DNA of 64,000 nt from an uncultured bacterium (GTDB lineage Bacteria > Actinomycetota > Coriobacteriia > Coriobacteriales > Eggerthellaceae): positions 62,001-126,000 of the forward strand of contig CALADF010000035.1 of NCBI GenBank assembly GCA_937890835.1, given 5' to 3'. Below, one piece after another: positions 1 through 7,465 of this stretch. The notes under the pieces were generated by a model, which was not told the origin of the DNA, ran no database searches, and saw only the letters and a program-made list of their open reading frames with translations. The position numbers and the translations under genes were made by a program. Numbering within the stretch: the stretch's first letter is position 1; each line of letters opens with the position of its first letter.

Positions 1-1
1 C

Positions 2-334
2 GGTTGCTCGCTGCGCGTCTCCGTTGCAATATCGGCCGCTGATGCCGAGGTGGTCGGCGTCGAGGGCAATCAGTGCGCGCGCGGGTCGCGCTATGGCGCC
101 GAGGAGGCCGTGCATCCCATGCGCACGGTGACGGCGTGCGTCTGCGTTCCCGGTGCGCTCGAGCCCGTCTCGGCGAAGACGGTCGCTCTGGTTGAGAAGA
201 GCCGCGTGAGAGACGTTGCTCGCGCCATTTCCTCGCTCACGGTGAGCTTGCCCGTTCACGCGGGCGACGTGCTTTCCGAGGACGTCGCGGAAACGGGCGT
301 CGCCGTGGTGGCGACCAAGGACGTGGGCTGCTAG
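2..334 (+). CDS. DUF1667 domain protein, 3' end (5' end outside window)
   Basis: The reading frame is open from the first base, so the start lies upstream of the window; it ends with TAG at 332-334. The visible 110 residues carry the DUF1667 pattern: a GN-x-C-x-RG-x-x-Y motif (GNQCARGSRYG), then P-M-R-T-V-T, a V..KT segment, and a final G-D-V......VVAT block. DUF1667 proteins are small cysteine-containing proteins usually encoded beside a GlpA-like FAD dehydrogenase and an NAD(FAD) oxidoreductase in anaerobes; their exact role is not settled. The upstream neighbour cannot be seen, so the link to such an oxidoreductase is inference. A strong hairpin follows the stop codon. Confidence 0.7.
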   Translation, partial: GCSLRVSVAISAADAEVVGVEGNQCARGSRYGAEEAVHPMRTVTACVCVPGALEPVSAKTVALVEKSRVRDVARAISSLTVSLPVHAGDVLSEDVAETGVAVVATKDVGC

Positions 335-381
335 ACCGCTTCCCCGCTTCGCTCTTGCGCTGTCTTCGTCGAGTGAGGGCC

Positions 382-417
382 GAAGGTCGTGTCGCCGCTG
401 CACGACCTTCTTCCGTT
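382..417. terminator. Hairpin between convergent genes, probable terminator
   Basis: A perfect 10-bp stem, GAAGGTCGTG (382-391) and CACGACCTTC (401-410), closes a 9-nt loop and is followed by TTCCGTT. It lies 48 nt after the DUF1667 stop and downstream of the minus-strand zinc-ribbon gene, so it could serve both strands. The T-run is weak. Confidence 0.55.
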
Positions 418-505
418 CGGGCTTGAGACTTTGTCGTTCGGGCTTCGGGGAGGGGCTTTGCTGCCAGGGTGCAGGGAAATCCTTTCTCGCGGGATTGACG
501 GCACG

Positions 506-2311
506 CTATTCAATCGCGCCTGTGCACCGACTGAGCAGAAGATACTGGCCGTCGGAGACTTGAACGTAGTTCTGTCCCTCGAAGTTGTCGTTTTGCACGA
601 TGCGCGCTTCGGGATCCGAGCTGTTGTATATCGCGTAGTATCCCGTGCGCGAGCCCGAGGTGGTGAGTTTGTACGAGCCTGCAGGGATGTCGAAGCCCAC
701 CTTGTACGTGCCGGGTCCCTTGTCGATGGCTGCGTTTGGCTGAGCATCTTCGGCTGAGATGAAGGAGGCTCGCGATATCTCGAGGAGCTGACCCTCGGAG
801 ACGGTGACGTATGCCCTGCCAGTGAAGTTGTCGTTGTTGAGGATGTCGGATTTCGAGGCGTCGGGATAGACGCAATAGTAGGCGCTTGTCGTCGAGCTGG
901 TCGAGGTTATGCAATATTCGCCTGCTGGGATGTCCTTTCCGACTTTGTAGGTGCCGGCGCTGTACGTCTTGGGCTTTTCCTTCCAAGTGGCGTTGACGGT
1001 GAGATCGCTCTTCACGCTGCCGAACTCGGCATCCCACCCTGCGAAGTTGTAGCCCGACCTTGTGGGATCGTTCGGCGCTTTTGCCTCTTCGCCATCTTTC
1101 ACTTTGACGGTTGTGAGGGTCTTCCCGTTTCCGTCGGTGAAGGTGACCGTCCACGCTTTGCCGGTCTCTGCTATCAGGGTGGTGTCATGCTCGATGCCCG
1201 TTGCGAGATACCTTCCTTCGGAGATCTTGGATATTTTGACGTTCTTGTCGTTGCAGCTCCACGAGAAGATGTCTTCGCCGTTTTCGGCTTTGGTTTCGTC
1301 GATCGAAACTTCGGCCCCCTCTCCGAAATCGTAGGCGGTGATGGTTGCCAGCTCGCTTCCCCCCGAGGTCTTCAGCTTCACCGTTTTAGCGGCGGCTGTG
1401 ATTGAAAGGCTGTCGGCGACCGCCTCCATGGTTGAGATGTCTTTTCCGCTCGATCCCTCGGGCACTAAAGCCATGACCGCGACTATGTTGCGATCACCAA
1501 CGATGGCCGACTTCATGAAGCCGGTGTAATCGCGCCCGCTGATTTTGATAGTTGCTCGTACCTTGAGCGCTTTGAATCCGTCTAGATCCAAATGCTCCTC
1601 GTTTCTGACCACGGCGCCGGTCTCTTCGAAGAAGCTTTCGAGCTTCGCTTCGGCATTCTCCGGTTTGACCGCCTGACTCAGCTTATATGTCGAAAGGTAG
1701 ACCAGTCCTCCCGCGTCGGGGTAGATGTAGGTTCCCCCGAGAGTCGATCCGTCGGAGGGCCCGTCTTTCACCTCCCACCCCTCGACGTAATCTATGCGCC
1801 CTCCGTACGCCTCGTTGCTCGCCGTCAGCCTTTCGGGTTGAGTGCTGAGCCATGAGAACAAGGCGATCATGAAGATAACGAAAGCCGCGAAGACGACGGC
1901 GCCTATCTCGATAGCCTTCTTATGCTGCGCGGTTACGTCGCGCATCTTGCGTGCGAACCCGGGTTTGGCCGGCTCGTCCGAGGAGGGTTCTTGCGACGGG
2001 GTTTCGCTTCCTGCGGGATCGCCGGACCCGGGCCGAGGAGATGCCGGTTGCACGACGTCGTCGGGAGTTGCGTCGTGGAAATCCGACGTCACGGGTTGCG
2101 CCGCTTTCTCGTCGATGGCGTCGCCGGAATTCGCGATACCGAGGTTGGACGGCGATGCGTCGATGCTTTCCCGTTCGGAATGCGCGATGTGCGCCGCATC
2201 TGCCAAGCTGCCTCCGCACTCCACGCAAAAGCGGTTCCGTGCGGCGTTGTCCGCGCCGCAAACAGGGCAGAGGAGATGCTCCCCGCCGCCGCCTAGATGG
2301 TTGTCTCCCAT
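506..2311 (-). CDS. Zinc-ribbon membrane protein with InlB-type repeat and duplicated C-terminal domain
   Basis: The start is set at the ATG at 2311, preceded by a GGGGG ribosome binding site; an upstream in-frame extension lacks one. The product has 601 residues. Order of parts: an N-terminal double CxxC zinc ribbon (C15/C18, C29/C32); a polar Ser/Asp/Pro-rich linker; one membrane segment at about 135-155; a soluble region ending near 386; an InlB/Listeria-Bacteroides B-repeat at about 387-446 (VTFTDGNG ... GYNFAGWD ... VNATW); and two related C-terminal modules at about 450-531 and 532-601, each beginning GTYKVGxDIPAG and ending with NDNF.G..YV.VS.GQ. The zinc ribbon should be cytoplasmic and the repeat part outside the cell, so a surface sensor or adhesin-like role is plausible, but no substrate is visible. 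Confidence 0.75.
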   Translation of the reverse strand: MGDNHLGGGGEHLLCPVCGADNAARNRFCVECGGSLADAAHIAHSERESIDASPSNLGIANSGDAIDEKAAQPVTSDFHDATPDDVVQPASPRPGSGDPAGSETPSQEPSSDEPAKPGFARKMRDVTAQHKKAIEIGAVVFAAFVIFMIALFSWLSTQPERLTASNEAYGGRIDYVEGWEVKDGPSDGSTLGGTYIYPDAGGLVYLSTYKLSQAVKPENAEAKLESFFEETGAVVRNEEHLDLDGFKALKVRATIKISGRDYTGFMKSAIVGDRNIVAVMALVPEGSSGKDISTMEAVADSLSITAAAKTVKLKTSGGSELATITAYDFGEGAEVSIDETKAENGEDIFSWSCNDKNVKISKISEGRYLATGIEHDTTLIAETGKAWTVTFTDGNGKTLTTVKVKDGEEAKAPNDPTRSGYNFAGWDAEFGSVKSDLTVNATWKEKPKTYSAGTYKVGKDIPAGEYCITSTSSTTSAYYCVYPDASKSDILNNDNFTGRAYVTVSEGQLLEISRASFISAEDAQPNAAIDKGPGTYKVGFDIPAGSYKLTTSGSRTGYYAIYNSSDPEARIVQNDNFEGQNYVQVSDGQYLLLSRCTGAIE

Positions 2312-2708
2312 ATATCCCCCTTCGATCGTGTTGGACTGAATTGCTCGTCTTCGGGGGGATTCTACAAAGCGCCAGCATCCGAACGTGTACATCAACAGGG
2401 ACATGGAGAGTATTCTGGTGATGAAAGCCCTTGCGCTCATCGTGCAAGTTCTGCTATCATCCACACTCGCACCGACAAGGCGGTGGCGCTCTCCGTGCAG
2501 CGCAAGTACCTGGCGACCCCGCGTCGATATGTTCGCGAGGGTTGCGCGGATTCAGTACCGCAGGCCTGACAAGCAGGTCATTTTGAAGCCAAAGCATCTG
2601 GTTCATTATTTTTGTGCGCAAATTTTCAAAAAACTCTTCCAAAACTGAATAATCTCTGATAGCATTTACCGTCGCTGTTTACTGACAACTCGCAAGAGGA
2701 GAGCACCC
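2312..2708. other. Divergent intergenic region upstream of infA
   Basis: 397 bp without a convincing gene. Two promoter-like pairs point right: TTGCGC (2431-2436) and TATCAT (2455-2460) with an 18-nt spacer, and TTCCAA (2637-2642) and TAGCAT (2660-2665) with a 17-nt spacer. The second is closest to infA. A short transcript from 2467 onward is possible, but it matches no RNA family I recognise; the SRP, RNase P and tmRNA cores are absent. Confidence 0.35.
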
Positions 2709-2927
2709 TTGGCTAAACAAGATGTTATCGAGCTCGAAGGCACCGTTCTCGAGGCGCTGCCTAACGCTATGTTCAAGGTCGAGCTTGAGAATGGGCACAG
2801 CATCCTGGCCCACATTTCCGGCAAGATGCGCATGCATTACATCAAGATCCTGCCTGGAGACAAGGTGACCGTCGAGCTGTCCGTTTACGACTTGAACCGC
2901 GGTCGCATCACCTATCGTTTCAAGTAG
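2709..2927 (+). CDS. infA: Translation initiation factor IF-1
   Basis: The 72-residue product is a single S1-like OB fold with the family's usual length and signature segments (E-L-E-G-T-V, N-A-M-F-K-V-E-L-E-N-G-H, A-H-I-S-G-K-M-R, I-L-P-G-D-K-V, G-R-I-T-Y-R). It binds the 30S A site during initiation with IF-2 and IF-3. The start codon is TTG, fixed by the AAGAGGAG ribosome binding site at 2694-2701 and by the conserved MAKQDVIELEG start. It heads the ribosomal protein/alpha operon but is separated from rpmJ by an unusually long structured spacer of 217 bp. Confidence 0.97.
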   Translation: MAKQDVIELEGTVLEALPNAMFKVELENGHSILAHISGKMRMHYIKILPGDKVTVELSVYDLNRGRITYRFK

Positions 2928-3144
2928 GTTCCTTCGATTCGCGCGTTGCTCGCACGCGCGCTGAGAACACCGAGCAAGCCGCGAAAGCGGTTGCATCGCT
3001 CTTTTGCCTCGATGCAGGTTCGAGCCGAGGGATCTGAGGCAGAGGAGGGAGGACGCATGTCCTCCGAGGCAATGTAGGAAAACACTCGTCTGCGGCTGGG
3101 CGTGAAGAATAGATAAGTTCCGCATAAACCGAAAGGAAATGATT
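2928..3144 (+). promoter_or_regulatory. Structured leader between infA and rpmJ
   Basis: 217 nt with no gene but several good stems: CCGC-GAAA-GCGG with a GNRA tetraloop (2979-2990), TGCCTC/GAGGCA (3005-3010 with 3036-3041) and the perfect hairpin GGAGGAC-GCAT-GTCCTCC (3048-3065). In most bacteria infA and rpmJ are nearly adjacent, so a long stem-rich spacer suggests a leader for autogenous control of the rpmJ-rplQ genes, or a processing site. It matches no leader family I can name. Confidence 0.4.
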
Positions 3145-3258
3145 ATGAAGGTACGTCCTTCGGTCAAGAAAATGTGCGACAAGTGCAAGATCATCCGACG
3201 CCATGGCAAGGTGCTCGTCATTTGCGAGAATCCGCGCCATAAGCAGCGTCAGGGCTAG
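3145..3258 (+). CDS. rpmJ: 50S ribosomal protein L36
   Basis: 37 codons starting ATG at 3145, after the site GAAAGGAAA. The product begins MKVRPSVKKMC and carries the zinc-binding set C-x2-C-x12-C-x4-H (C11, C14, C27, H32) of the ordinary zinc-type L36. L36 is the smallest protein of the large subunit and sits near the base of the L7/L12 stalk. It lies 20 nt before rpsM in the usual order. Confidence 0.97.
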   Translation: MKVRPSVKKMCDKCKIIRRHGKVLVICENPRHKQRQG

Positions 3259-3278
3259 GAAGAAAGGAAACGTTAAAC

Positions 3279-3647
3279 ATGGCACGTCTTGTTGGTGTCG
3301 ATCTTCCTCGCAATAAGCGCATTGAGATCGCCTTGACCTACATCTACGGCATCGGCCTGACCACTTCTAAGAAGGTTCTCGCCGAGACCGGCATCGACCC
3401 GGATAAGCGCACCGACGACCTCACCGAGGAGGATCTCGTCAAGCTGCGCGACTACATCCAGAACAACCTCAAGGTCGAGGGCGACTTGCACCGCGAGGTT
3501 TCCCAGAACGTTAAGCGCCTCATGGAAATCGGTTGCTACCGTGGTCTGCGTCATCGTCGCGGCCTGCCCGTTCGCGGCCAGCGCACGCACACGAACGCTC
3601 GTACCCGCAAGGGTCCGCGCAAGCAAATCGGCGGCAAGAAGAAGTAG
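3279..3647 (+). CDS. rpsM: 30S ribosomal protein S13
   Basis: A 122-residue product beginning MARLVGVDLPRNKRIEIAL with the S13 signature G-L-R-H-R-R-G-L-P-V-R-G-Q-R-T-H-T-N-A-R-T near the C terminus and a basic Lys/Arg tail. S13 sits in the 30S head, contacts P-site tRNA through its tail and forms inter-subunit bridges. The site GAAAGGAAA precedes the ATG. It is followed by rpsK after 12 nt, so the two are translated from one message. Confidence 0.98.
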   Translation: MARLVGVDLPRNKRIEIALTYIYGIGLTTSKKVLAETGIDPDKRTDDLTEEDLVKLRDYIQNNLKVEGDLHREVSQNVKRLMEIGCYRGLRHRRGLPVRGQRTHTNARTRKGPRKQIGGKKK

Positions 3648-3659
3648 TGAGGAAGCGTA

Positions 3660-4058
3660 ATGGCTAAGAAAAACGTGCGTCAAACGCGCATCAAGCGTTC
3701 TGAGCGTAAGAACATCGCCGTGGGCGCTGCTCACATCAAGTCTACGTTCAACAACACCATCGTCAGCATCACCGATCCCCAGGGTAATGTGATCTCCTGG
3801 CAGTCCGCGGGCACCGTGGGCTTCAAGGGCTCCCGCAAGTCCACGCCGTTCGCGGCTCAGATGGCTGCGGAAGCTGCCGCCAAGACGGCAATGGAGCACG
3901 GCCTGCGCAAGGTCTCCGTGTTCGTCAAGGGCCCGGGTTCCGGCCGCGAGACGGCTATCCGCTCTCTGCAGGCTGCCGGTCTCGAGATTGCCAGCATTCA
4001 GGATTGCACCCCCATTCCGCACAACGGTTGCCGTCCGCGCAAGCGTCGTCGCGTGTAA
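3660..4058 (+). CDS. rpsK: 30S ribosomal protein S11
   Basis: The 132-residue product has the S11 core (H-I-x-S-T-F-N-N-T-I-V, W-Q-S-A-G-T-V-G-F-K-G-S-R-K-S-T-P-F-A-A-Q) and the C-terminal H-N-G-C-R-P-R-K-R-R-R-V tail. S11 lies on the 30S platform near the mRNA exit and the Shine-Dalgarno duplex. The ATG follows a GAGGAAG site with 12 nt between it and rpsM; rpsD follows after 17 nt. Confidence 0.98.
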   Translation: MAKKNVRQTRIKRSERKNIAVGAAHIKSTFNNTIVSITDPQGNVISWQSAGTVGFKGSRKSTPFAAQMAAEAAAKTAMEHGLRKVSVFVKGPGSGRETAIRSLQAAGLEIASIQDCTPIPHNGCRPRKRRRV

Positions 4059-4075
4059 CTGAAAGGATCGAAACT

Positions 4076-4702
4076 ATGGCTCGTTATACTGGAGCGGATT
4101 GCCGTCTGTGCCGCCGCGAGGGAGCGAAGCTCTTCCTGAAGGGCGATCGCTGCTACAGCGAGAAGTGCGCACTCGAGCGCCGCAACTACGCGCCGGGCGA
4201 GGCCGGCAAGAAGCGCATTAAGGAAAGCGAATACCGCATTCAGCTGCGTGAGAAGCAGAAGACCAAGCGTATCTACGGCATCCTTGAGAAGCAGTTCCGT
4301 CATTACTACGATCTCGCCAACCGCCAGCAGGGCATCACCGGCGAGAACCTCCTGCGCATTCTCGAGAGCCGTCTCGACAACGTCGTGTACCGTCTTGGTT
4401 TCGCGAAGTCTCGCGCCGAGGCTCGTCAGCAGGTCCGTCACGGTCACATCCAGGTCAACGGCCGCCGCGTGGACATCCCGTCTTTCCGCGTGCGTCCCGG
4501 CGACCTTGTCTCCGTGGCTCCGAAGGCCAAGGACATGCTCGTGATCAAGAGCGCCCTCATCTCCAACGAGCGCGTTCAGGTTCCCGCATGGCTCGAGGTC
4601 GACATCGAGAAGTTGCAGGGCAGCGTGCTCGCTCTTCCGCAGCGTGATCAGATCGATTCCGATATTCGCGAACAGCTCATCGTCGAACTTTACTCGAAAT
4701 AA
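4076..4702 (+). CDS. rpsD: 30S ribosomal protein S4, zinc-binding form
   Basis: The start at 4076 (MARYTGADCRLCRREG) follows GAAAGGATCG; an in-frame extension back to 4004 lies inside rpsK and is rejected. The 208-residue protein has four N-terminal cysteines (C-x2-C ... C-x5-C in GDRCYSEKCALERR), marking the zinc-binding S4 paralogue, then the S4 RNA-binding domain (RLDNVVYRLGFAKSRAEARQ ... VRHGHIQVNGRRVDIPS). S4 nucleates 30S assembly on 16S rRNA and in many bacteria represses its own operon. Confidence 0.98.
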   Translation: MARYTGADCRLCRREGAKLFLKGDRCYSEKCALERRNYAPGEAGKKRIKESEYRIQLREKQKTKRIYGILEKQFRHYYDLANRQQGITGENLLRILESRLDNVVYRLGFAKSRAEARQQVRHGHIQVNGRRVDIPSFRVRPGDLVSVAPKAKDMLVIKSALISNERVQVPAWLEVDIEKLQGSVLALPQRDQIDSDIREQLIVELYSK

Positions 4703-4731
4703 TCGCGGCATAGTAAGGAGGCTTTCAAAAC

Positions 4732-5682
4732 ATGACAGAGTTCATGAGGCCGACTGTTACAACGGAAGAAGTCAACGACACGGTAGCTCGTTACATCGTG
4801 GAGCCGCTCGAGAGAGGCTACGGCAACACGTTGGGCAACTCCATGCGCCGCGTGCTGCTGTCCTCCTTGGATGGTGCGAAGGCTACGGCCATCCAGATCG
4901 AGGGCGTGCAGCATGAGTTCACGACGGCCGAGGGTGTCATCGAGGACATCACCGACATCGTGCTTAACGTCAAGGGATTGGTTTTCAGCGCCCTCAGCGA
5001 GGACGTCGAGGAGGCGACCGCTCACGTGTCCGCCGAGGGTCCTTGCACCGTCACCGGTGCGGATCTCGAGGTTCCGACCGAGTTCACCCTCATCAACCCC
5101 GAGCATGTCATCGCAACGGTTGCCGACGGCGGCCAGCTTGACATGACCATTCGCATCGGAATCGGTCGCGGATACGTCTCGGCCGAGCGCAACAAACGCA
5201 CCGAGGACCCGATCGGCGTCATCCACGTCGACTCGCTGTTCTCCCCCGTGCGCCGTTGCACGATGAATGTGACCGACACCCGTGTCGGTCAGCGCACTGA
5301 TTACGACAAGCTGGTTCTCGAGGTTGAGACCGACGGCTCCGTCGCCCCTACCGAGGCGGTGTGCCGTGCGGCCAACATCATCAACCAGTACATGGGGGCG
5401 TTCTTGAGCCTTTCCGAGGTGTCTGAGGAGGAAGGGGAGGAGATCCCTTCGATTTTCGCACCTGAGGGTCAGGAGACCAACGCCGAGCTCGATAAGCAGA
5501 TCGAGGATCTGGACCTTTCGGTTCGCTCCTACAACTGCCTGAAGCGCGCGGGCATCCACTCGGTGCGTCAGCTCGTCGAGTTCTCCGAGAACGACCTCTT
5601 AAACATCAGAAACTTTGGTGCGAAGTCCATTGAGGAAGTGAAGGACAAGCTCATTTCCATGGACCTCAACTTGAAGCTTTAG
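4732..5682 (+). CDS. rpoA: DNA-directed RNA polymerase subunit alpha
   Basis: 316 residues. The N-terminal domain (about 1-230) contains the dimerisation motif G-Y-G-N-T-L-G-N-S-M-R-R-V-L-L-S-S and the beta-contact segments; an acidic linker near 235-250 (E-E-E-G-E-E-I) joins the C-terminal domain (about 255-316) with the helix-hairpin-helix segment L-L-N-I-R-N-F-G-A-K-S-I-E-E-V-K that binds UP elements and activators. The AAGGAG site lies 9 nt before the ATG. rplQ begins 11 nt after the stop, as in most bacteria. Confidence 0.99.
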   Translation: MTEFMRPTVTTEEVNDTVARYIVEPLERGYGNTLGNSMRRVLLSSLDGAKATAIQIEGVQHEFTTAEGVIEDITDIVLNVKGLVFSALSEDVEEATAHVSAEGPCTVTGADLEVPTEFTLINPEHVIATVADGGQLDMTIRIGIGRGYVSAERNKRTEDPIGVIHVDSLFSPVRRCTMNVTDTRVGQRTDYDKLVLEVETDGSVAPTEAVCRAANIINQYMGAFLSLSEVSEEEGEEIPSIFAPEGQETNAELDKQIEDLDLSVRSYNCLKRAGIHSVRQLVEFSENDLLNIRNFGAKSIEEVKDKLISMDLNLKL

Positions 5683-5693
5683 GAGACACGATA

Positions 5694-6251
5694 ATGAGAC
5701 ACTACAAGAAGGGGCGCAAGCTTGGCACCGACTGGAGCCACACCAAGGCTATGAAGCGCAGCCTGGTCGCCTCCCTTTTCCTGAACGACCGCATTAAGAC
5801 GGTCGAGTCGCGCGCCAAGGAGATCCGCGGCGATGTCGACAAGATCATCACGTGGGCGAAGCGCGGCGACCTGCACTCCCGTCGTCTCGCCATCGCTTAC
5901 CTGAACGATAAAGAGCTTGTTCGCGAGATCTTCGAGAAGGTCGAGCAGGGCATGTTCAAGGATCGTCCGGGCGGCTACACCCGCATCATGAAGCTCGGCT
6001 TCCGCAAGGGCGACAACGCTCCCATGGTCATCATGGAGCTTGTCACCGAGCCGGTTGTCTTCAAGAAGAAGGGCGAGGCTGCCGAGGAGGCCCCTGCGAA
6101 GGCCAAGAAGGCTGCTCCGAAGAAGGTCGAGGCCGTTGAGACCGAGGAAGCCAAGGAGGAGGCTGTCGAGGTCATCGAGGCCGACGCCAAGGAAGCCGTC
6201 GAGGCTGAGGCTGAGGCTGCGGAGACCGCCGAGGAGAAGAAGGCCGAGTAG
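5694..6251 (+). CDS. rplQ: 50S ribosomal protein L17 with long charged C-terminal tail
   Basis: The first ~125 residues are standard L17 (M-R-H-Y-K-K-G-R-K-L-G, H-T-K-A-M-K-R-S-L-V-A-S-L, T-V-E-S-R-A-K-E-I-R-G-D-V-D-K). Most bacterial L17 proteins end near here; this one continues for about 60 residues of Ala/Glu/Lys/Val repeats (A-E-E-A-P-A-K-A-K-K-A-A-P-K-K then many E-A/E-E). Low-complexity tails on L17 are known in Actinobacteria. L17 binds near the exit tunnel. It is the last gene of the operon; a strong terminator follows about 120 nt downstream. Confidence 0.97.
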   Translation: MRHYKKGRKLGTDWSHTKAMKRSLVASLFLNDRIKTVESRAKEIRGDVDKIITWAKRGDLHSRRLAIAYLNDKELVREIFEKVEQGMFKDRPGGYTRIMKLGFRKGDNAPMVIMELVTEPVVFKKKGEAAEEAPAKAKKAAPKKVEAVETEEAKEEAVEVIEADAKEAVEAEAEAAETAEEKKAE

Positions 6252-6368
6252 ACTTCGCTTCGGTTGCTCGCGTCTCGAGAGCCGAGCCGCGAAAGATCGA
6301 TACCCGGTTAGCGGATGTGCGCACTGTTCAGCCGTTTCAGACGGTGCGTGCGTTGCTTATCTGTTCAT

Positions 6369-6410
6369 AAGGGCGCTGCGAGCATACGGGCTCGCAGCGC
6401 CCTTCCTCGT
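6369..6410 (+). terminator. Terminator of the ribosomal protein/alpha operon
   Basis: A perfect 14-bp stem, AAGGGCGCTGCGAG (6369-6382) and CTCGCAGCGCCCTT (6391-6404), with an 8-nt loop, followed by CCTCGTT. It lies between rplQ and ecfT and separates the two transcription units. Confidence 0.85.
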
Positions 6411-6428
6411 TATGGCATACTTTATTTC

Positions 6429-7268
6429 ATGCAGATTCCCCTTTCCTCATATGTTGCGCTTGACTCGCCCGTTCATCGCCTCGATGCGCGTGTGAAGATC
6501 GCCTTGCTGGGCGTGTATTCCGCAGCGCTGTTCTTCATAGACACCTGGCCGGGTATGGGCGTCGCGACGTTGCTGTTCGCACTCGCCTTTGCATGCTCGC
6601 ATGTTCCCGCACGACGCGTGCTCGGGCTTGCGACGCCCGTCTACGTCTTGGTTGGATTCGCCGTGATTTTCAACGCGTTCGTGTTCGCTACGCCCGATAT
6701 GATCGAAAGCGCGCGCGAGGGCGTTGCGGCGGGGGATCTGTCCTGTGCGATTTATCCGCTGCTCGGGGGGTTCTCCCTCACGTTGCCCGGGCTGACGCGT
6801 GGGGCGTTCTACGGCGCGCGTATTCTGCTGCTCGTCTTCGCCACGCTGGTCGTTTCCTTCTCCACGACCTCGACGGAGATGACCCGTGCGCTGAACAGCT
6901 TTCTTTCCCCGCTGTCCAAGTTTCACGTGCCCACCGATGACATCGCGATGGTCTTTTCCATTGCGCTGCGCTTCATTCCCGTTACGGCTGAAGAGTTCTT
7001 CAGGGTTCGGGATGCGCAATGGTCGCGGGGGTCGAGATTCGGGGAGGGTACGCTGGCCGAACGTCTGTCGGCGTGGCGCACCGTGTTCATCCCCCTGTTC
7101 GTCGGGTTGTTCCGACGCGCCGATGCGTTGGCGAGCGCGATGGACGCTCGATGCTACGGTGCGGGCGTACCTCGCACGTCTCATCATGACGCCAGGTTGA
7201 CTCCGGCGTCGGTGGCGGTTCTCATCGGCGGCGTCGCGGCGTGCTGCTCGCTTGCCTTTTTCCTTTAG
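6429..7268 (+). CDS. ecfT: Energy-coupling factor transporter transmembrane protein EcfT
   Basis: The start is placed at ATG 6429 (MQIPLSSYVALDSPVHRLDARVK), which matches the family's L-D-x-R-x-K beginning; a longer in-frame version would run through the terminator at 6369-6410. The 279-residue protein has about five hydrophobic segments and, near the C terminus, the two cytoplasmic coupling motifs expected of EcfT (SRG in DAQWSRGSRF and ARC in AMDARCYG). EcfT links vitamin- or metal-binding S components to EcfA ATPases. No ecfA or S-component gene adjoins it here. There is no clear ribosome binding site; the ATG is 18 nt beyond the terminator, and a CATACT box at 6416-6421 would give an almost leaderless mRNA. 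Confidence 0.85.
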   Translation: MQIPLSSYVALDSPVHRLDARVKIALLGVYSAALFFIDTWPGMGVATLLFALAFACSHVPARRVLGLATPVYVLVGFAVIFNAFVFATPDMIESAREGVAAGDLSCAIYPLLGGFSLTLPGLTRGAFYGARILLLVFATLVVSFSTTSTEMTRALNSFLSPLSKFHVPTDDIAMVFSIALRFIPVTAEEFFRVRDAQWSRGSRFGEGTLAERLSAWRTVFIPLFVGLFRRADALASAMDARCYGAGVPRTSHHDARLTPASVAVLIGGVAACCSLAFFL

Positions 7269-7343
7269 GAGAGGGGTTGCGAAGGCGTGATGCTCGCCCG
7301 CTGGGTGACGTAAAACGCGCGTTCGGAGCCACTTTGCAATAAC

Positions 7344-7420
7344 TTTACAATGCATCGGCTCTTTTCGTTCGCTTTTACCTTATTTTGATCGTAGTATTAC
7401 AAACGTTGCTTTTTTTACAA
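7344..7420 (+). promoter_or_regulatory. TTTACA-like repeats upstream of the phosphate transporter
   Basis: The AT-rich stretch before pit holds four related words: TTTACAA (7344-7350), TTTACC (7374-7379), ATTACAA (7396-7402) and TTTACAA (7414-7420). TTTACA/TTAACA-type repeats are the binding units of PhoP-family phosphate regulators in Gram-positive bacteria, and the gene downstream imports phosphate. The spacing (30, 22 and 18 nt) is only partly in 11-bp register, so this is a hypothesis. Confidence 0.3.
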
Positions 7421-7465
7421 GGCTGAAACTTCGATTAATCTGCGGGCAGGAATGAGGAGAGCCTA

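Noticed and set aside
2461..2580. Possible small RNA after the promoter-like pair at 2431-2460
   Set aside because: I looked for SRP RNA, tmRNA, RNase P RNA and tRNA features and found none; without a family match or terminator I keep it only as an intergenic note.
6315..6428. 38-residue N-terminal extension of EcfT
   Set aside because: It would be translated across the rplQ operon terminator and has no similarity to EcfT.
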